Translations under genes and position numbers: made by a program
Assembly: GCF_050003625.1 (NCBI RefSeq)
Contig: NC_134398.1
Coordinates: 113,932,145 to 113,996,144 of the forward strand
DNA length: 64,000 nt
Direction of reading: 5' to 3'
DNA from: Haematobia irritans
Taxonomy: Eukaryota > Arthropoda > Insecta > Diptera > Muscidae
The notes under the pieces: model-generated
Database searches by the model: none
What the model saw: only the letters and a program-made list of their open reading frames with translations
Told to the model about the DNA's origin: nothing
In this document: one piece after another, positions 1 through 10,466 of the stretch
Layout of the letters: every line of letters begins with the position of its first letter
Position numbering within the stretch: position 1 is the first letter of the stretch

Positions 1-105
1 CCAATACATTTGACGGATGTGATATGGTATCGAAAATTTAGATCTACAAAGTGGTGGAGGGTATAATATAGTCGGCCCCGTCCGACTTTAGACTTTCCTT
101 ACTTG
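1..105 (-). mobile_element. DINE-III terminus, cut by the window edge
   Basis: This is the reverse complement of the left end of the complete DINE-III copy at 48461-50111. It has the same ordered words: a GTCGG..CCGAC palindrome, TATACCCT, CACTTTGTAGATC and CATCCGTCAAATG. It ends at a poly-T run near position 105, and the rest of the element lies outside the window. DINE-1/mini-me elements are non-autonomous Helitron-like repeats known from Diptera; assigning this copy to them is inference. Confidence 0.7.
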
Positions 106-299
106 TTTTTTTTTTTTTTTTTTAATTTTGTCGAAAAAATAAATAATTCATTTTAGAAAAATTGCAAACTTTTGAAAATATTTGTGGGCAAACGTTTCAG
201 ACAAACGTTAGAATGCATTAAAAATCGTAAAAAATATTAATATTATTTATTTTTCAAAATATCACAAAATTTTTTAATTCACATCCAAAACACTGAACT

Positions 300-925
300 C
301 GGATCACCCCTTAAGAACTGATGCCAATTCAATTCAACGGCTGTTGAAATGGTGGACATCCGTCCTATGACAAGCCCATGTTAAATTCATCGCTTCTGCG
401 TCAATTGTGTACCACTTCCTGATTCGAAAAACACGCTTTTTTTGCTGGGTACTAATAAAGAATATATCGAGGAGAGGTTAGAATGTTATGCGATCACATC
501 ACAAACATTTGAATTGACGTTTCGTTGCCTTATATTCAACGGCGTTTGTGGCTGAGTGTGCTAAGGCGTTCTGTTATGGTGCCAACAAACCCAGGTTTCT
601 CCCCCCGTCGGAGCGAAAAAGTTCAAATTGAACAAATTAGATAATAAGAAAATAAAATTGTAACAAAAAATATTGATAAAAATAAAAAGTAAAATGGTGG
701 AAATTCTTTTCTTTTCGTTTTTTTTTTGTAATTTCGTCATTCAAATGAACTTCCAAGGAAAAACTTCTAAAGCAATGCAAAGGATCCGAAAACGAACTTC
801 CGTCTTATGACAAGCCAATGTAAAATTCATTGAAGATGATCCAAGTTTGCACTACTTCCGGGTCACAAGTTGGGGATCCAAACTACTTTTTTGGAAGCTC
901 TTTTTTGTTGGGATATAAAATATCA
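300..925 (+). repeat. Interspersed repeat with a tRNA-Ser-like head
   Basis: Positions 544-615 read like the 5' half of a tRNA-Ser (TGGCTGAGTGTGCTAAGGCG, an A-box-like stretch) followed by a degraded B-box. The same sequence recurs reversed at 61275-61765 and in part at 50330-50588. The flanking blocks (TCCTATGACAAGCCC, CCACTTCC, GGATCCAAACTAC) are shared as well. A block near 340-440 resembles the one at 780-900, so the element seems partly duplicated. It is probably a SINE or a SINE-containing composite. No coding potential is seen. Confidence 0.5.
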
Positions 926-950
926 CATGGATTTTAAAATAAGTGAGTAA

Positions 951-1022
951 AGTAGAAAGTCGGGCGGGCCGACTATATCATACCCTAAACCACCCATTAG
1001 TAAACATAAGCATTTGGGGGTA
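951..1022 (+). mobile_element. DINE-III terminal fragment
   Basis: It has the terminal palindrome GTCGGGCGGGCCGAC followed by TATATCATACCCTAAACCAC, as at the start of the 48461 copy. The copy stops after about 70 bases. Nothing else of the family follows. Confidence 0.6.
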
Positions 1023-1663
1023 TCAATGAAATAGGTTTGGGGAATGAACCTTCCTTATTTATAAAACTTAAGGAGTACATGTTTATTGCAATTTTATCAC
1101 AATCTGAACAGAAACGCCTGACATTAGGACCTATACTTGGTTTTACACCTACACCTACGGGAATTCTCGGGAAAATGCTCTTTTTTCGCTCCCGCTTTCC
1201 CGGGAATGAAGTGCGGGAATTCCCAGAATTTTTTTCTTTACAATATTTTATGTATAATAGAAGGTTTTATATGGCAAAAGACAGATGAAATCTAGTTAAA
1301 GCGGATTTTTGGAAGTGTAATGTGAATAACTATGGTACCTAGTCGTAGTAGTTGCCTGGCCATACATAGTCGTGGGTTCTAATCCAGATTCCAACGGGCT
1401 CCCAATTGTTAAAAAGAAGTTTGCACTTCCTAATTTATGATTGTCATATTTCTGTAACTCGACATTCCGATAGACTGGTGGACTAAGTAAACCCACGTTG
1501 GCAATTGCTTAATTTCAAAATTTCATAATTATTGCAAGGATGGTTTTTATCAAATAAGAAAATTCCAACCTTTTTTAAGATAGTTACTTTAATTTAAAAT
1601 TTATTCATTATACGCATTAAGCATGAAATCTATTAAAATTGAGTTTTAAAGACTTTATTTATA
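1023..1663. other. Gene-free interval with a CCCGGGAATT palindrome repeat
   Basis: I see no gene here. Positions 1140-1235 hold CCCGGGAAT-type inverted words that recur at 5935-6005, where they run into a terminus-like GAAACCCCTA. The block at 1288-1330 (AAGTGTAATGTGAAT) is also found at 5540, just past the end of the CAC-E element. This suggests the two flanks of that insertion belong to one older repeat. Confidence 0.4.
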
Positions 1664-1968
1664 CACCCTCAAAAAATCGCTTTTCTAACACATGTTCCAA
1701 ACATATTTTGCAGGAAGCACATATATTATTGGATACTGCCGAAACATTAATATGTTTGTTTTATGTGAACATATTATATGTTTGGAAGCATTTTAAGCCC
1801 AAAAATATTATATGCTTGGATGAATTTTCCCCAAAGAAGATTATGCTCATTCCCTCACATAATTTTCACTTTCACGAAATTTTTTAGTTCTTGGCACATT
1901 TTTCTGTAACACAAATAATGTTGAAGAAATTATTCAATTTTATAAATTTTTTAAATTTTACCTTTCGC

Positions 1969-2224
1969 CTGGACGGAGAATCGAACCGAGGACCATAGAG
2001 TTTGCAAGCCAACACACTATCCACAGGGCTACGTAGCTGTTGTAGTCATCAGTAGACAATTATCGTTATAAGTTACATTTATATAGCATAGTTTGCAGCG
2101 CCCACGAGTCCATGCAAACATAACATTATTTAACAGAAACATACATTTGTTGGCCACGTATAGCAGTAGTTAGTATGTCTGCCTTGCATGCAAAGGGTCG
2201 TGGGTTCAATCCCTGCACCAACCG
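1969..2224. promoter_or_regulatory. Divergent pair of tRNA-like modules (B reverse, A forward)
   Basis: Module B (1969-2035, reverse strand) reads GTAGCCCTGTGG .. GGTTCGATTCTCC, matching Pol III A-box and B-box spacing. Module A (2151-2224, forward) reads AGCAGTAGTTAG .. GGGTTCAATCCC. They point away from each other with about 115 bases between. The same pair occurs at 8382-8612, 9022-9250 and 37338-37590. Whether either promoter is used is unknown. Confidence 0.65.
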
Positions 2225-2370
2225 AACACCATTGTTTTTATACCCTCCATCATAGGATGGGGGTATATTAACTTTGTCATTCCGTTTGTAACACATCGAA
2301 ATATTGCTCTAAGACCCCATAAAGTATATATATTCTGGGTCGTGGTGAAATTCTGAGTCGATCTAAGCAT

Positions 2371-2416
2371 GTCCGTCCGTCCGTCCGTCCGTCCGTCCGT
2401 CCGTCCGTCCGTCCGT
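2371..2416 (+). repeat. (GTCC)n microsatellite
   Basis: About eleven GTCC units lie inside the DINE-I core. The sister copy at 6494 has only about three at the same place, so the tract has grown or shrunk since the copies separated. Confidence 0.9.
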
Positions 2417-2639
2417 CTGTTGAAATCACGCTAACTTCCGAACGAAACAAGCTATCGACTTGAAACTTGGCACAAGTAGTTGTTATCGATGTAGGTCGGA
2501 TGGTATTGAAAATGGGCCATATCGGTCCACTTTTACGTATAGCCCCCATATAAAGGGACCCTCAGATTTGGCTTGTGGAGCCTCTAACAGAAGCATATTT
2601 CATCCGATCCGGCTGAAATTTGGTATATGGTGTTTGTAT

Positions 2640-3450
2640 ATGGTCTCCAATAACCATGCAAAAATTGGTCCACATCGGTCCATAATTATATATAGCCCCC
2701 ATATAAACCGATCCCCAGATTTGGCTTGCGGAGCCTAAAAGAGAAGCAAATTTCATCCGATCCGGCTGAAATTTGATACATGGTGTTAGTATATGGTCAC
2801 TAACAACCGTGCAAAAATTGGTCCACATCGGTCCATAATTATATATAGCCCCCATATAAACCGATCCCCAGATTTGGCTTGCGGAGCCTAAAAGAGAAGC
2901 AAATTTCATCCGATCCGGCTGAAATTTGGTACATGATGTTGGTATATGGTCTCTAACAATCATGCAAAAATTGGTCCACATCGGTCCATAATTATATATA
3001 GACCCCATATAAACCGATCTCCAGATTTGGCTTGCGAAGCCTCAAAGAGAAGCAAATTGCATCCGATCCGGCTGAAATTTGGTACATGGTATTGGTATAT
3101 GATCTCTAACAACCGTGCAAAAATTGGTCCACATCGGTCCATAATTATATATAGCGCCCATATAAACCGGTATCCAGATTTGACTTGCGAAGTCTCCAAG
3201 AGAAGCAAATTTCATCCAATCCTGTTGTAATTTGGAACATGGTATTAGTATATGATCTTTAACAACCGTGGCGGAATTGGTCCATATCGGTCCATAATTA
3301 TATATAGCCCCCATATAAAACGTTCTTCAGATTTGACCTCCGGAGCCTCTTGGTGGAGCAAAATTCATCCGATCCGGTTCAAATTAAGAACGTGGTGTTA
3401 GTATATGGTCGCTAACAACCATACCAAAATTGGTCCAATCACACAAAAAT
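2640..3450 (+). repeat. Tandem array of 153-bp units
   Basis: The word CATAATTATATATAG starts at 2681, 2834, 2987, 3140 and 3293, exactly 153 bases apart each time. Units differ by scattered substitutions but hardly by indels. 153 is 51 codons, so the reverse strand stays open for long stretches with a repeating 51-residue peptide. I regard this as a satellite-like array within the DINE, not a gene. Confidence 0.85.
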
Positions 3451-3479
3451 TGGTCCATATCGGTTCATAATCATGGTTG

Positions 3480-3905
3480 CCACTAGAGCCAAAAATAATC
3501 TACCAAAATTTTATTTGTATAGAAAATTTTGTCAAAATTTTATTTCTAGAGAAAATGTTGTCAAAATTTTATTCGGTTCATAATAAAATTTTCATCATTG
3601 TCAGAATTTTATTTCTATAGAAAATTTTGTCAAAATTTTATTTCTATAGAAAATTTTGTTCAAATTTTATTCGGTTCATAATCATGGTTGCCACTCGAGC
3701 CAAAAATAATCTACCACGATTTTATTTCTATAGAAAATTTTGTCAAAAGTTTATTTCTATAGAAAATTTTGTTAAAATTTTATTTCTGTAGAAATTTTTG
3801 TCAAAATTTTCTTTCTATAGAAAATTTTGTCAAAATTTTTATTTCTATAGAAAATTTTGTTAAAATTTTATTTCTGTAGAAAATTTTGTAAAAATTTTAT
3901 GTCTA
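3480..3905 (+). repeat. 29-bp tandem array (TTTCTATAGAAAATTTTGTC core)
   Basis: The word ATTTCTATAG starts at 3611 and 3640, and at 3724 and 3753, giving a 29-bp period. Units contain nested short palindromes (AAAATTTT). The same unit forms a second array at 16670-16850 inside an unrelated hAT element. Confidence 0.8.
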
Positions 3906-5505
3906 CTTTGTCAAACTGAATTATATACGTATTGGATCGATCTTTTTGATTTAATATATACCACGTATGGACTTACATACAATTTAGAAGATGGTGTTAG
4001 GAGGTTTTAAGATACCTTGCCATCGGCAAGCGTTACCGCAACTTAAGTAATTCGATTCTGGATGGCAGTGTTTAGAAGAAGTTTCTACGCAATCCATGAT
4101 GGAGGGTACATAAGCTTCGGCCTGGCCGAACTTACGGCCGTATATACTTGTTTTTTTTAATTTACACATTTAAATTTATACAATATTAAATTTTTATAAA
4201 GAAACTTCGAAATGTGGGTTATTAAAGATTTACAGTCAGAAACAGTGTTTGATATAAACGAAATGGACTGAACTTTTATTTTTTATTCCAAAAATAAAAA
4301 AATTGGTATCAAAAAGCTGTTTTTGGTATAACAGTTTGAAAGTTTGGAAGGAATACAAAAACTCTAACAAAAGAAGAACGTGGAGTCGAGTATAAACATA
4401 AATAAATAATTTTATAATATACACATAAATTTATTTAGGCCTGAACAGTTTTTTTGCTAGCATTTAACACCATTTTAAATGCATTTAAAACTTATCGTGT
4501 TTTGTACTTAATTTCATTTTTACCTTTAAGACCGGTGTTTTGTCTTTTACTTTTCTTTAATAATTCATTTTAAAGAAAATAAACTGTTTCAATTGTTTTA
4601 GCTGGAAAACTCGAACATAATACCCGCTTTTATATTTGAGGGTGTCCGTAGATAAATAAAGAGGAACTAAACTTTGTTTTATAAATTTTACTGTTTGATT
4701 TCACCATTTCCTCCTTTTTTATTTTACTTTCCCAACTCTAAAAAGAGTATAGTGCCCTTTCGTTAGTTTTGTAATTTTTGTATATTTTCCACCGTTTTTT
4801 TTTTTTTGAATGTACGTTACGATTTCTTTTAACGAACCAAGAAAAAAATTGTGGCCATAATGCCAAAATGATAAGCAAAATACATGTCCAAACATACATA
4901 AAATGCTGCTCTCAAGCAAAAACACACGCTGTTTGTGTTAAATGTCTATTCTCTTGGTTCCGAATGCCTATTCTCTTTACTCCGAATACGCAATTTATTA
5001 TTCAAATGAAATAGTATTTAGACTTAAGCATATACAATTTTTGGCGAAGCCTTCTTAACGTGCCAAGCGCATAGCCAAAACAAATAAACACATAAAACAG
5101 TTTTCCGAAACAGCATACAAGCATCAGAAATTGCTCTATTTTGATTTTCTCGCTGTGTTATGTTGATATCTTTCGTCGGCCCTCCAGGTTTCCATCTCTA
5201 TTTCTTTTTCTATACTTTCTCTCCCTCTCTCTGTCGCTCCTTGAATAAAATATCACAACATATATATGTTTACTCGAAATTTGTAATGTGTTCTGTGTAA
5301 TGTGTTATATGTGTTCACATTCACACATATTATTGTTATGAAACATTCATGCCCCAAACATAATATATTCTAACATATAAACATATGTGTCCCAAACATT
5401 TAGTGTTCGTTTAGGAACATTACATGTTTGCACTTACATATATTGTGTTTAAAAATTGTGTTTGTTTATATCGGAACATATGAAAAACATATTTTTCTAA
5501 CAGTG

Positions 5506-6009
5506 TAGGACATACGACAATTGAAATTTAGTTAAATTGGATTTCGTAAGTGTAATGTGAATGTCGTGTTACATGGTAGTGTTTCCCTTTTGGAAATATT
5601 GACTGAACATGTGCATTTAGTGACCCCGTTTAACGATGTTGAAATCGAAATAAGTTTCTTTCATTTCCAAACAGTTTTTTAGTGTTACAAAAAATCCCAC
5701 TATATTAATAGTGTTCTTCCGAAAACTATACCGAAAGAGACAGCCTTAACCATTGTCAAAATGTTTTGTATTACAAAATATTTCTTATTTTAGTATGATT
5801 TATGGCTGATGTAAGAGAACAGGATAATATATATTGTTAGTTGTCCAGAGAGCGCCTTATAACCGTAGCTTTAGGCGATTTCTAATTTATTCAAATGTCT
5901 AAATGTATTCCACATCAAAGAAGATTTCCCTTTGACCGGGATCCCGAGAAATCCGAAAAAAATTCCCGCTTTCCGGGAATGCAAAAAGTCCGGGAAAATG
6001 AAACCCCTA
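5506..6009. other. Flank of the CAC-E insertion with a hAT-like end
   Basis: There is no gene. Positions 5905-6010 contain CCGGGATCCCG, TTTCCGGGAATG and end in GAAACCCCTA, which looks like one terminus of a hAT-type element, but I cannot find its partner. The same CCCGGGAAT words occur at 1140-1235. Confidence 0.35.
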
Positions 6010-6070
6010 GTTAGGTTAGGTATAGTGGAAACCCGATATGTCAAGCTCATTAGACTATTCAGTCCATTGT
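6010..6070 (-). mobile_element. LINE/SINE 3' tail fragment
   Basis: Reverse copy of the shared retroelement tail: TTAGGTTAGG, then CTCATTAGACTATTCAGTCC ATTGT. It is cut off at 6070 by the CAC-E element starting at 6072. It is more diverged than the other tails in the window. Confidence 0.6.
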
Positions 6071-6493
6071 GCACCAAAAAAAAAAATCGCTTCTGTAACA
6101 TATACTCCCAAAAACATTTTGCTTCAAGCATGAAAATTGAACAAACATTTATATATTTGATTTCTGCCAGTATATGATATGTTTGAAAGCATATTGGTCT
6201 GAACAATATAATATGTTTGGGTAGTCTAAATTCCACACATTTTGTATTTTTTCCATCCAAATTCAATAATGTTGTCTTCCCAAAAACTATATGTTTTTGG
6301 ATATTTCCGAAACATTATTATTGGATATTGGCGAAACATTGTTATATTTGTTTTATGTGAACATATAATATGTTTGGAAGCATTTTGAGCCCAAAAATAT
6401 TATATGCTTAGAAGAATTTTCTCCTAAAGAAGATTCTGCTGAAATTTTCTTTTCCGCCTAATTGCATATTTCCTCACATATTTCTCTCTTTTT

Positions 6494-8067
6494 TATACCT
6501 TCCACCATAGGATGGGGGTATATTAACTTTGTCATGCCGTTTGTAACACATCGAAATATTGCTCTAAGACCCCATAAAGTATATATGTTCTCGGTCGTGG
6601 TGAAATTCTGAGTCGATCTAAGCATGTCCGTCCGTCTGTTGAAATGACGCTGACTTCCGAACGAAACAAGCTATCGATTTGAAACTTGGCACAAGTAGTT
6701 GTTATTGATGTAGGTCGGGTGGTATTGCAAATGGGCCATATCGGTCCACTTTTACGTATAGCCCCATATAAACGGACCCCCAAATTTGGCTTGCGGACCC
6801 TCTAAGAGAAGCTGAAATTTGGTACATGGTGTTAGTATATGGTCTCTAACAACCATGCAAAAATTAGTTCACATCGGTTCGTAATTATATAGCCCCCATA
6901 TAAACCGATCCCCCGGTTTGGCTTTCGGAGCCTCTAAGAGAAGCAAATTTCATCCGATCTGGCTGAAATTTGGTACATGGTGTTAGTATGTTATATGGTC
7001 TCTAACAACTATGCAAAAATTGGTCCACATCGATCAATAATTATATATAGCCCCCATATAAACCGATCCCCCGATTTGGCTTGCGGAGCCTTTAAGAGAA
7101 GCAAATTTCATTCGATCTGGCTGAAATTTGGTACATGGTGTTAGTATATGGTCTCTAATGACCATGCAAAAATTGGTCCACATCGGTGCATAATTATATA
7201 GAGCCCCCATATAAACCGATCACCAGATTTGACCTCCGGAGCTTCTTGGAAGACCAAAATTCATCTGATTCAGTTGAAATTCGGTACGTGATGTTAATAT
7301 ATGGCCTCAAACACCCATGCAAAAATTGGTCGAAATCGGTCCATAATTCTATATATCCCCCATATAAACCGATCCCCAGATTTGACCTCCGGAGCCCCTT
7401 GGAAGAGCAAAATTCATCCGATTCGATTGAAATTTGGTACGTGATGTTAGTATATGGTATCCAACAACCATGCAGGAATTGGTTCATATCAGTCCATAAT
7501 TATATATAGCCCCCATATAAACCGATCCCCATATTTGACCTCCGGTGCCTTTTGGAGAAGTAAAATTCATACGATCTGGTTGAAATTTGGTACGTGGTGG
7601 TAGTATATGATATTTAACAACCGTGCCAAAAGTGGTCCATATCAGTCCATAATGGTTTTGGAGCCTCTTGGAAGAGCAAATTTCATCCGACTCAGTTGAA
7701 ATTTGGAACATTGTGCTAGTATATGGCCGTTAACAACCATGCCTAACTAGGTCCATATCGGTCTATAGTTATATATAGCCCTCAGATAAATCGATCCCCA
7801 TATTTCAATTCTGGCTCTCTACGTACCGTGCAAAAGTCCATATCGATTCGTAATTATTTGTAGACTTACCTACACATACCTTTTTTGTCTAATATATACC
7901 ACGTATGGACTAACTCACAATTTAGAAAACGATGTTAAGAAGTTTTAAGATACCACAACCCAAGTAATTCGATTGTGGATGACAGTTTCTCGTAGAAGTT
8001 TCTACACAATCCATGGTGGAGGGTTCATAAGATTCGGCCTGGCCGAACTTACGGCCGTATATACTTG
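6494..8067 (+). mobile_element. DINE-I element, second copy
   Basis: It has the same head (TATACCTTCCACCATAGGAT), the same core, a short GTCC tract near 6625, 153-bp-type repeats and the same tail ending in CGGCCGTATATACTTG. It lacks the 29-bp array of the first copy. It lies in a T-run of the interrupted CAC-E copy and is followed directly by a CAC-C element at 8071. Confidence 0.75.
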
Positions 8068-8070
8068 GCA

Positions 8071-8939
8071 CACGCAAAGAAAAAAAAAACGTGTACCGAA
8101 AACGTTTTCTTTTGTTAGAGTTTTTTGAATTGCTTCGAAAATTTTAAACTTTTATCGCCAAAAAATTCGTTTGTTAAAAAATTTTTATTTTTTCAATAAA
8201 AAAAGTTATTTTTGAAGCAACAACACAGTCCATTTCGTTTATATCAAACACTGCTCTTTTCTGACTTTGGGTCTTTAATAAGACACATTTTTACAGTTCA
8301 AAATTTAATTTAGTATAATGTAATGTTGAACATTTTTTCGGAATCTTCCGAACATATCTGGAATATATGAAAAAAAACTTTGGTCGAAGCAGGGATCGAA
8401 CCCACGATCCTTGGCATGCAAGTCAGACGTAGCAACCACTGCTCCACGGAGGCAAACTAAATGTTTGTTTCTGTTAAATAAACTTTGTTTATTCGGTTCG
8501 TGGGCGCCGCAAGCTATGCTATATATCTATTGATGACCATAACAGGTACATAGCTCAGTGGTTAGTGTGTTGGCTTACAAAGTGCATGGTCCGCGGTTCT
8601 ATTCTCCGTCCAGGCGAAAGGTAAAAAAATTTTACAAGATTTATAAAATCGTATAATTTCTTCTACATTGTTGGTATTACAGGAAAAGGTGTTAAGAACT
8701 AAAAAACCTCGTGGATGTGAGAAAGATGTGAGGAAAAATGCAATAACAAGAAAACAATGTTTTTTTTTTTTAGTTTGTCTTTATGAAATTGTTTTTACAT
8801 CCTGGAAAAGAATAAACGTTTATCACTAAAAGTATATACTTTTCTTCCAAATACACTTCCTTACAGCGAAAAGCAAATGAGAAACGAACTTTGTTTGTCT
8901 AAAATTTCGTTTGGGAGGAAAGAATTATTTTTTTGCGTG
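8071..8939 (-). mobile_element. CAC-C element, complete
   Basis: Ends are CACGCAAAGAAAAAAAAAAC on the left and ..ATTATTTTTTTGCGTG on the right, an inverted pair. The flanks are CA (8069-8070) and TA (8940-8941), consistent with a 2-bp duplication carrying one change. The middle shares the paired tRNA-like modules and the TTCTTCTACATTGTTGGTAT block with CAC-E, but the outer parts differ. It has no ORF. Another complete but interrupted copy is 34113-38766. Confidence 0.65.
8382..8612. promoter_or_regulatory. Divergent pair of tRNA-like modules (A reverse, B forward)
   Basis: Module A is on the reverse strand (8382-8455; its B-box reads GGGTTCGATCCC) and module B is forward (8548-8612; TAGCTCAGTGG .. 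GGTTCTATTC). This is the same arrangement as at 1969-2224, in the opposite orientation. Confidence 0.65.
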
Positions 8940-9021
8940 TAGTTCTTTGCACGTTTTTCTGTAATACAAACATTGTAGAAGAAATTATTCAATTTTATAA
9001 TTTTTTTAAATTTTAACTTTT

Positions 9022-9250
9022 GCCGGACAGGGAGTCGAACAGCGGACCACACAGTTTGTAAGCCAACCCTTTATCCACTGGGCTACGTAGTTGTTATTGT
9101 CATCAATAGACTATTATCGTTATAAGTTATATTTATATAACATAACATTGTTTAACAGAAACACATATTTGTTGGCCACGTGGAGCAATGGTTAGCATGT
9201 CCGCCTTGCATGCAATGGGTCGTGGGTTCAATCCCTGCTCCGCACGAACA
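9022..9250. promoter_or_regulatory. Divergent pair of tRNA-like modules (B reverse, A forward)
   Basis: B reverse at 9022-9090 (box word GTTCGACTCCC) and A forward at 9174-9250 (TGGAGCAATGGTTAGC .. GGGTTCAATCCC). In A, the arm CCTTGCATGCA resembles a tRNA-Ala anticodon stem-loop. The rest does not fold into a full tRNA by eye, so these are not called as tRNA genes. Confidence 0.6.
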
Positions 9251-9625
9251 CCTAAAAAATTTTTTGCTTTATTTATATTTTTACATATATACCAAAAATT
9301 CCGAAAAGATGTTGGACATTAATATCACTATATTAAAAATTTTCAATGAAACTTCGAAATGTCGGTTATTATAGATTCATAGTCCGAAATGAACAGTGCT
9401 TGATATAAACGAAATGGACTGCGTTTTTGGAGCAAATATTATTTTTTTATTGCAAAAATAAAAATTTGTAACAAAGAAACGTTTTTGGTATACAAATTTG
9501 CAATTTTCGAAAAAATTCAAACACTCTTACAAAAGAAGAACGTGTAGTCGAATCTTAAAGTTAACGATAACCATTCAAAAGCACATTATATTTAAATTTT
9601 AAACAATAATTTTACAACCAACACA

Positions 9626-9993
9626 TCGTAAGCTTAATGTGTAAAAGTTCTAAGTCAAATTTTACAGGAGAGACAAAAAACTTAATAAATTGTGAAATAA
9701 ACCTATTTTCGAAAAACTGTAAATGTAGTTACCATAAATGCTTTTAATACGAGTACAAATTGCTATTAAAATTTTTGCAAAGCCTACTCAACCTAAAATT
9801 TGTTTTAGCATGTGTATTTTAACAGGTGCTGACTTAGCACTTTTACACATCATTAACAAACAGAGATAAAAACAGATATTTAATATATTTTTTTTTTTTG
9901 TAAACTATGTAGTTTTGATTTACCTGTCGATCTGCGTCTTAATCCATTTTTTGTAAAAGGTTGACTTATCACCTTTACACATTAAGCTGACGA
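9626..9993. mobile_element. 368-bp MITE with about 38-bp inverted ends, CA duplication
   Basis: The left end TCGTAAGCTTAATGTGTAAA pairs with the right end ..ACACATTAAGCTGACGA, extending to about 38 bp with mismatches. CA flanks both sides (9624-9625 and 9994-9995). The uninterrupted sequence (reverse-complemented from the CAC-E copy near 36940) reads CAACCAAAACATACATTTAT, confirming one CA before insertion. The superfamily is unknown. Confidence 0.7.
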
Positions 9994-10155
9994 CATACAT
10001 TTATTTAGAAGTGAACAATTTTTTGCTAGAATATAACACCATTTTAATTGCATTCAAAATTTAACGTATTTAGAAATACAAATAAATATGAATTTTTATT
10101 AACGAATAATTTTGTTCTTAATTTCACTTTTACCTTTAAAGCCGGTATAAAGTAT

Positions 10156-10466
10156 GAGGAACGCTGGAGGTACTATTGGACACACATTTTCCCGGAAATC
10201 AGACGGTTCAACCATGTACTGGCGGTGCCACAGTGGCTCAGCGGTCGTTTCTTATCGAGGAAATTGTATCAGAATCTAGAATAAAATGAGCGTTAAATAG
10301 CTTTGGATCATTCAAATCCCCCGGACCTGATGGAATTACTCCGGCGGAGTTACAAGCGGTGGCTGACAGAATTATCCCATGGTTGTCGGCGATATATATA
10401 GGATGTGTCAACATAGCATATATTCCACGAGAGTGGAAGTCGTTTTCATACCTGAAGCGGGAAAAG
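10156..10466 (+). repeat. Duplicated LINE segment ahead of its normal position
   Basis: ORF2 sequence ACGCTGGAGGTACTATTGG .. AAGCGGGAAAAGCATG appears here, and again at 10789-11105 in its proper place. At 10466 the sequence jumps back to an upstream part of ORF2 (the PRGKPRG/PPWW region). The joint shares GCATG with both parents. Both segments carry the same diagnostic variants, so they come from one subfamily. Confidence 0.75.

Larger units (their letters stand above)
2239..4150 (+). mobile_element. DINE-I (mini-me/DINE-1-like) element
   Basis: It opens with TATACCCTCCATCATAGGAT and the conserved core TTGTCATTCCGTTTGTAACA, then TAAAGTATATATATTCTGGG and a (GTCC)n tract. A five-unit array of 153-bp repeats follows. 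It ends in GGCCTGGCCGAACTTACGG CCGTATATACTTG and a T-run. The core and the GTCY microsatellite match the mini-me/DINE-1 elements known from flies. Reading frames across the 153-bp units are by-products of a period divisible by three. It is inserted in the CAC-E copy 1664-5505. Confidence 0.75.
1664..5505 (+). mobile_element. CAC-E element, complete, split by a DINE-I insertion
   Basis: The left end CACCCTCAAAAAATCGC follows TA at 1662-1663. The right end ..TTTTTCTAACAGTG is followed by TA at 5506-5507, giving a 2-bp target duplication. Both ends are filled with AACATAT/ATATGTT words (for example 1740-1830 and 5260-5490). The middle holds the paired tRNA-like modules at 1969-2224. A DINE-I element (2239-4150) sits in a T-run and splits the copy; without it the element is about 1.9 kb, close to the 2.1 kb of the copy at 34792-38037. 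There is no ORF, so it is non-autonomous. The termini and 2-bp duplication resemble CACTA/EnSpm elements (inference). Confidence 0.7.

Noticed and set aside
1969..2224. tRNA genes
   Set aside because: A-box and B-box words are present, but no complete cloverleaf or acceptor stem can be paired by eye, and the modules recur only inside transposons.
2562..3314. Long reverse frames with a repeated 51-residue peptide (up to 148 codons)
   Set aside because: They follow from a 153-bp repeat period divisible by three. Frames are open on both strands and have no start or splice context, and the DNA is a DINE array.
4778..5014. Short membrane-like proteins in 4200-5000
   Set aside because: The sequence is internal CAC-E DNA shared, without the frame, by the copies at 34792-38037 and 6072-14035.
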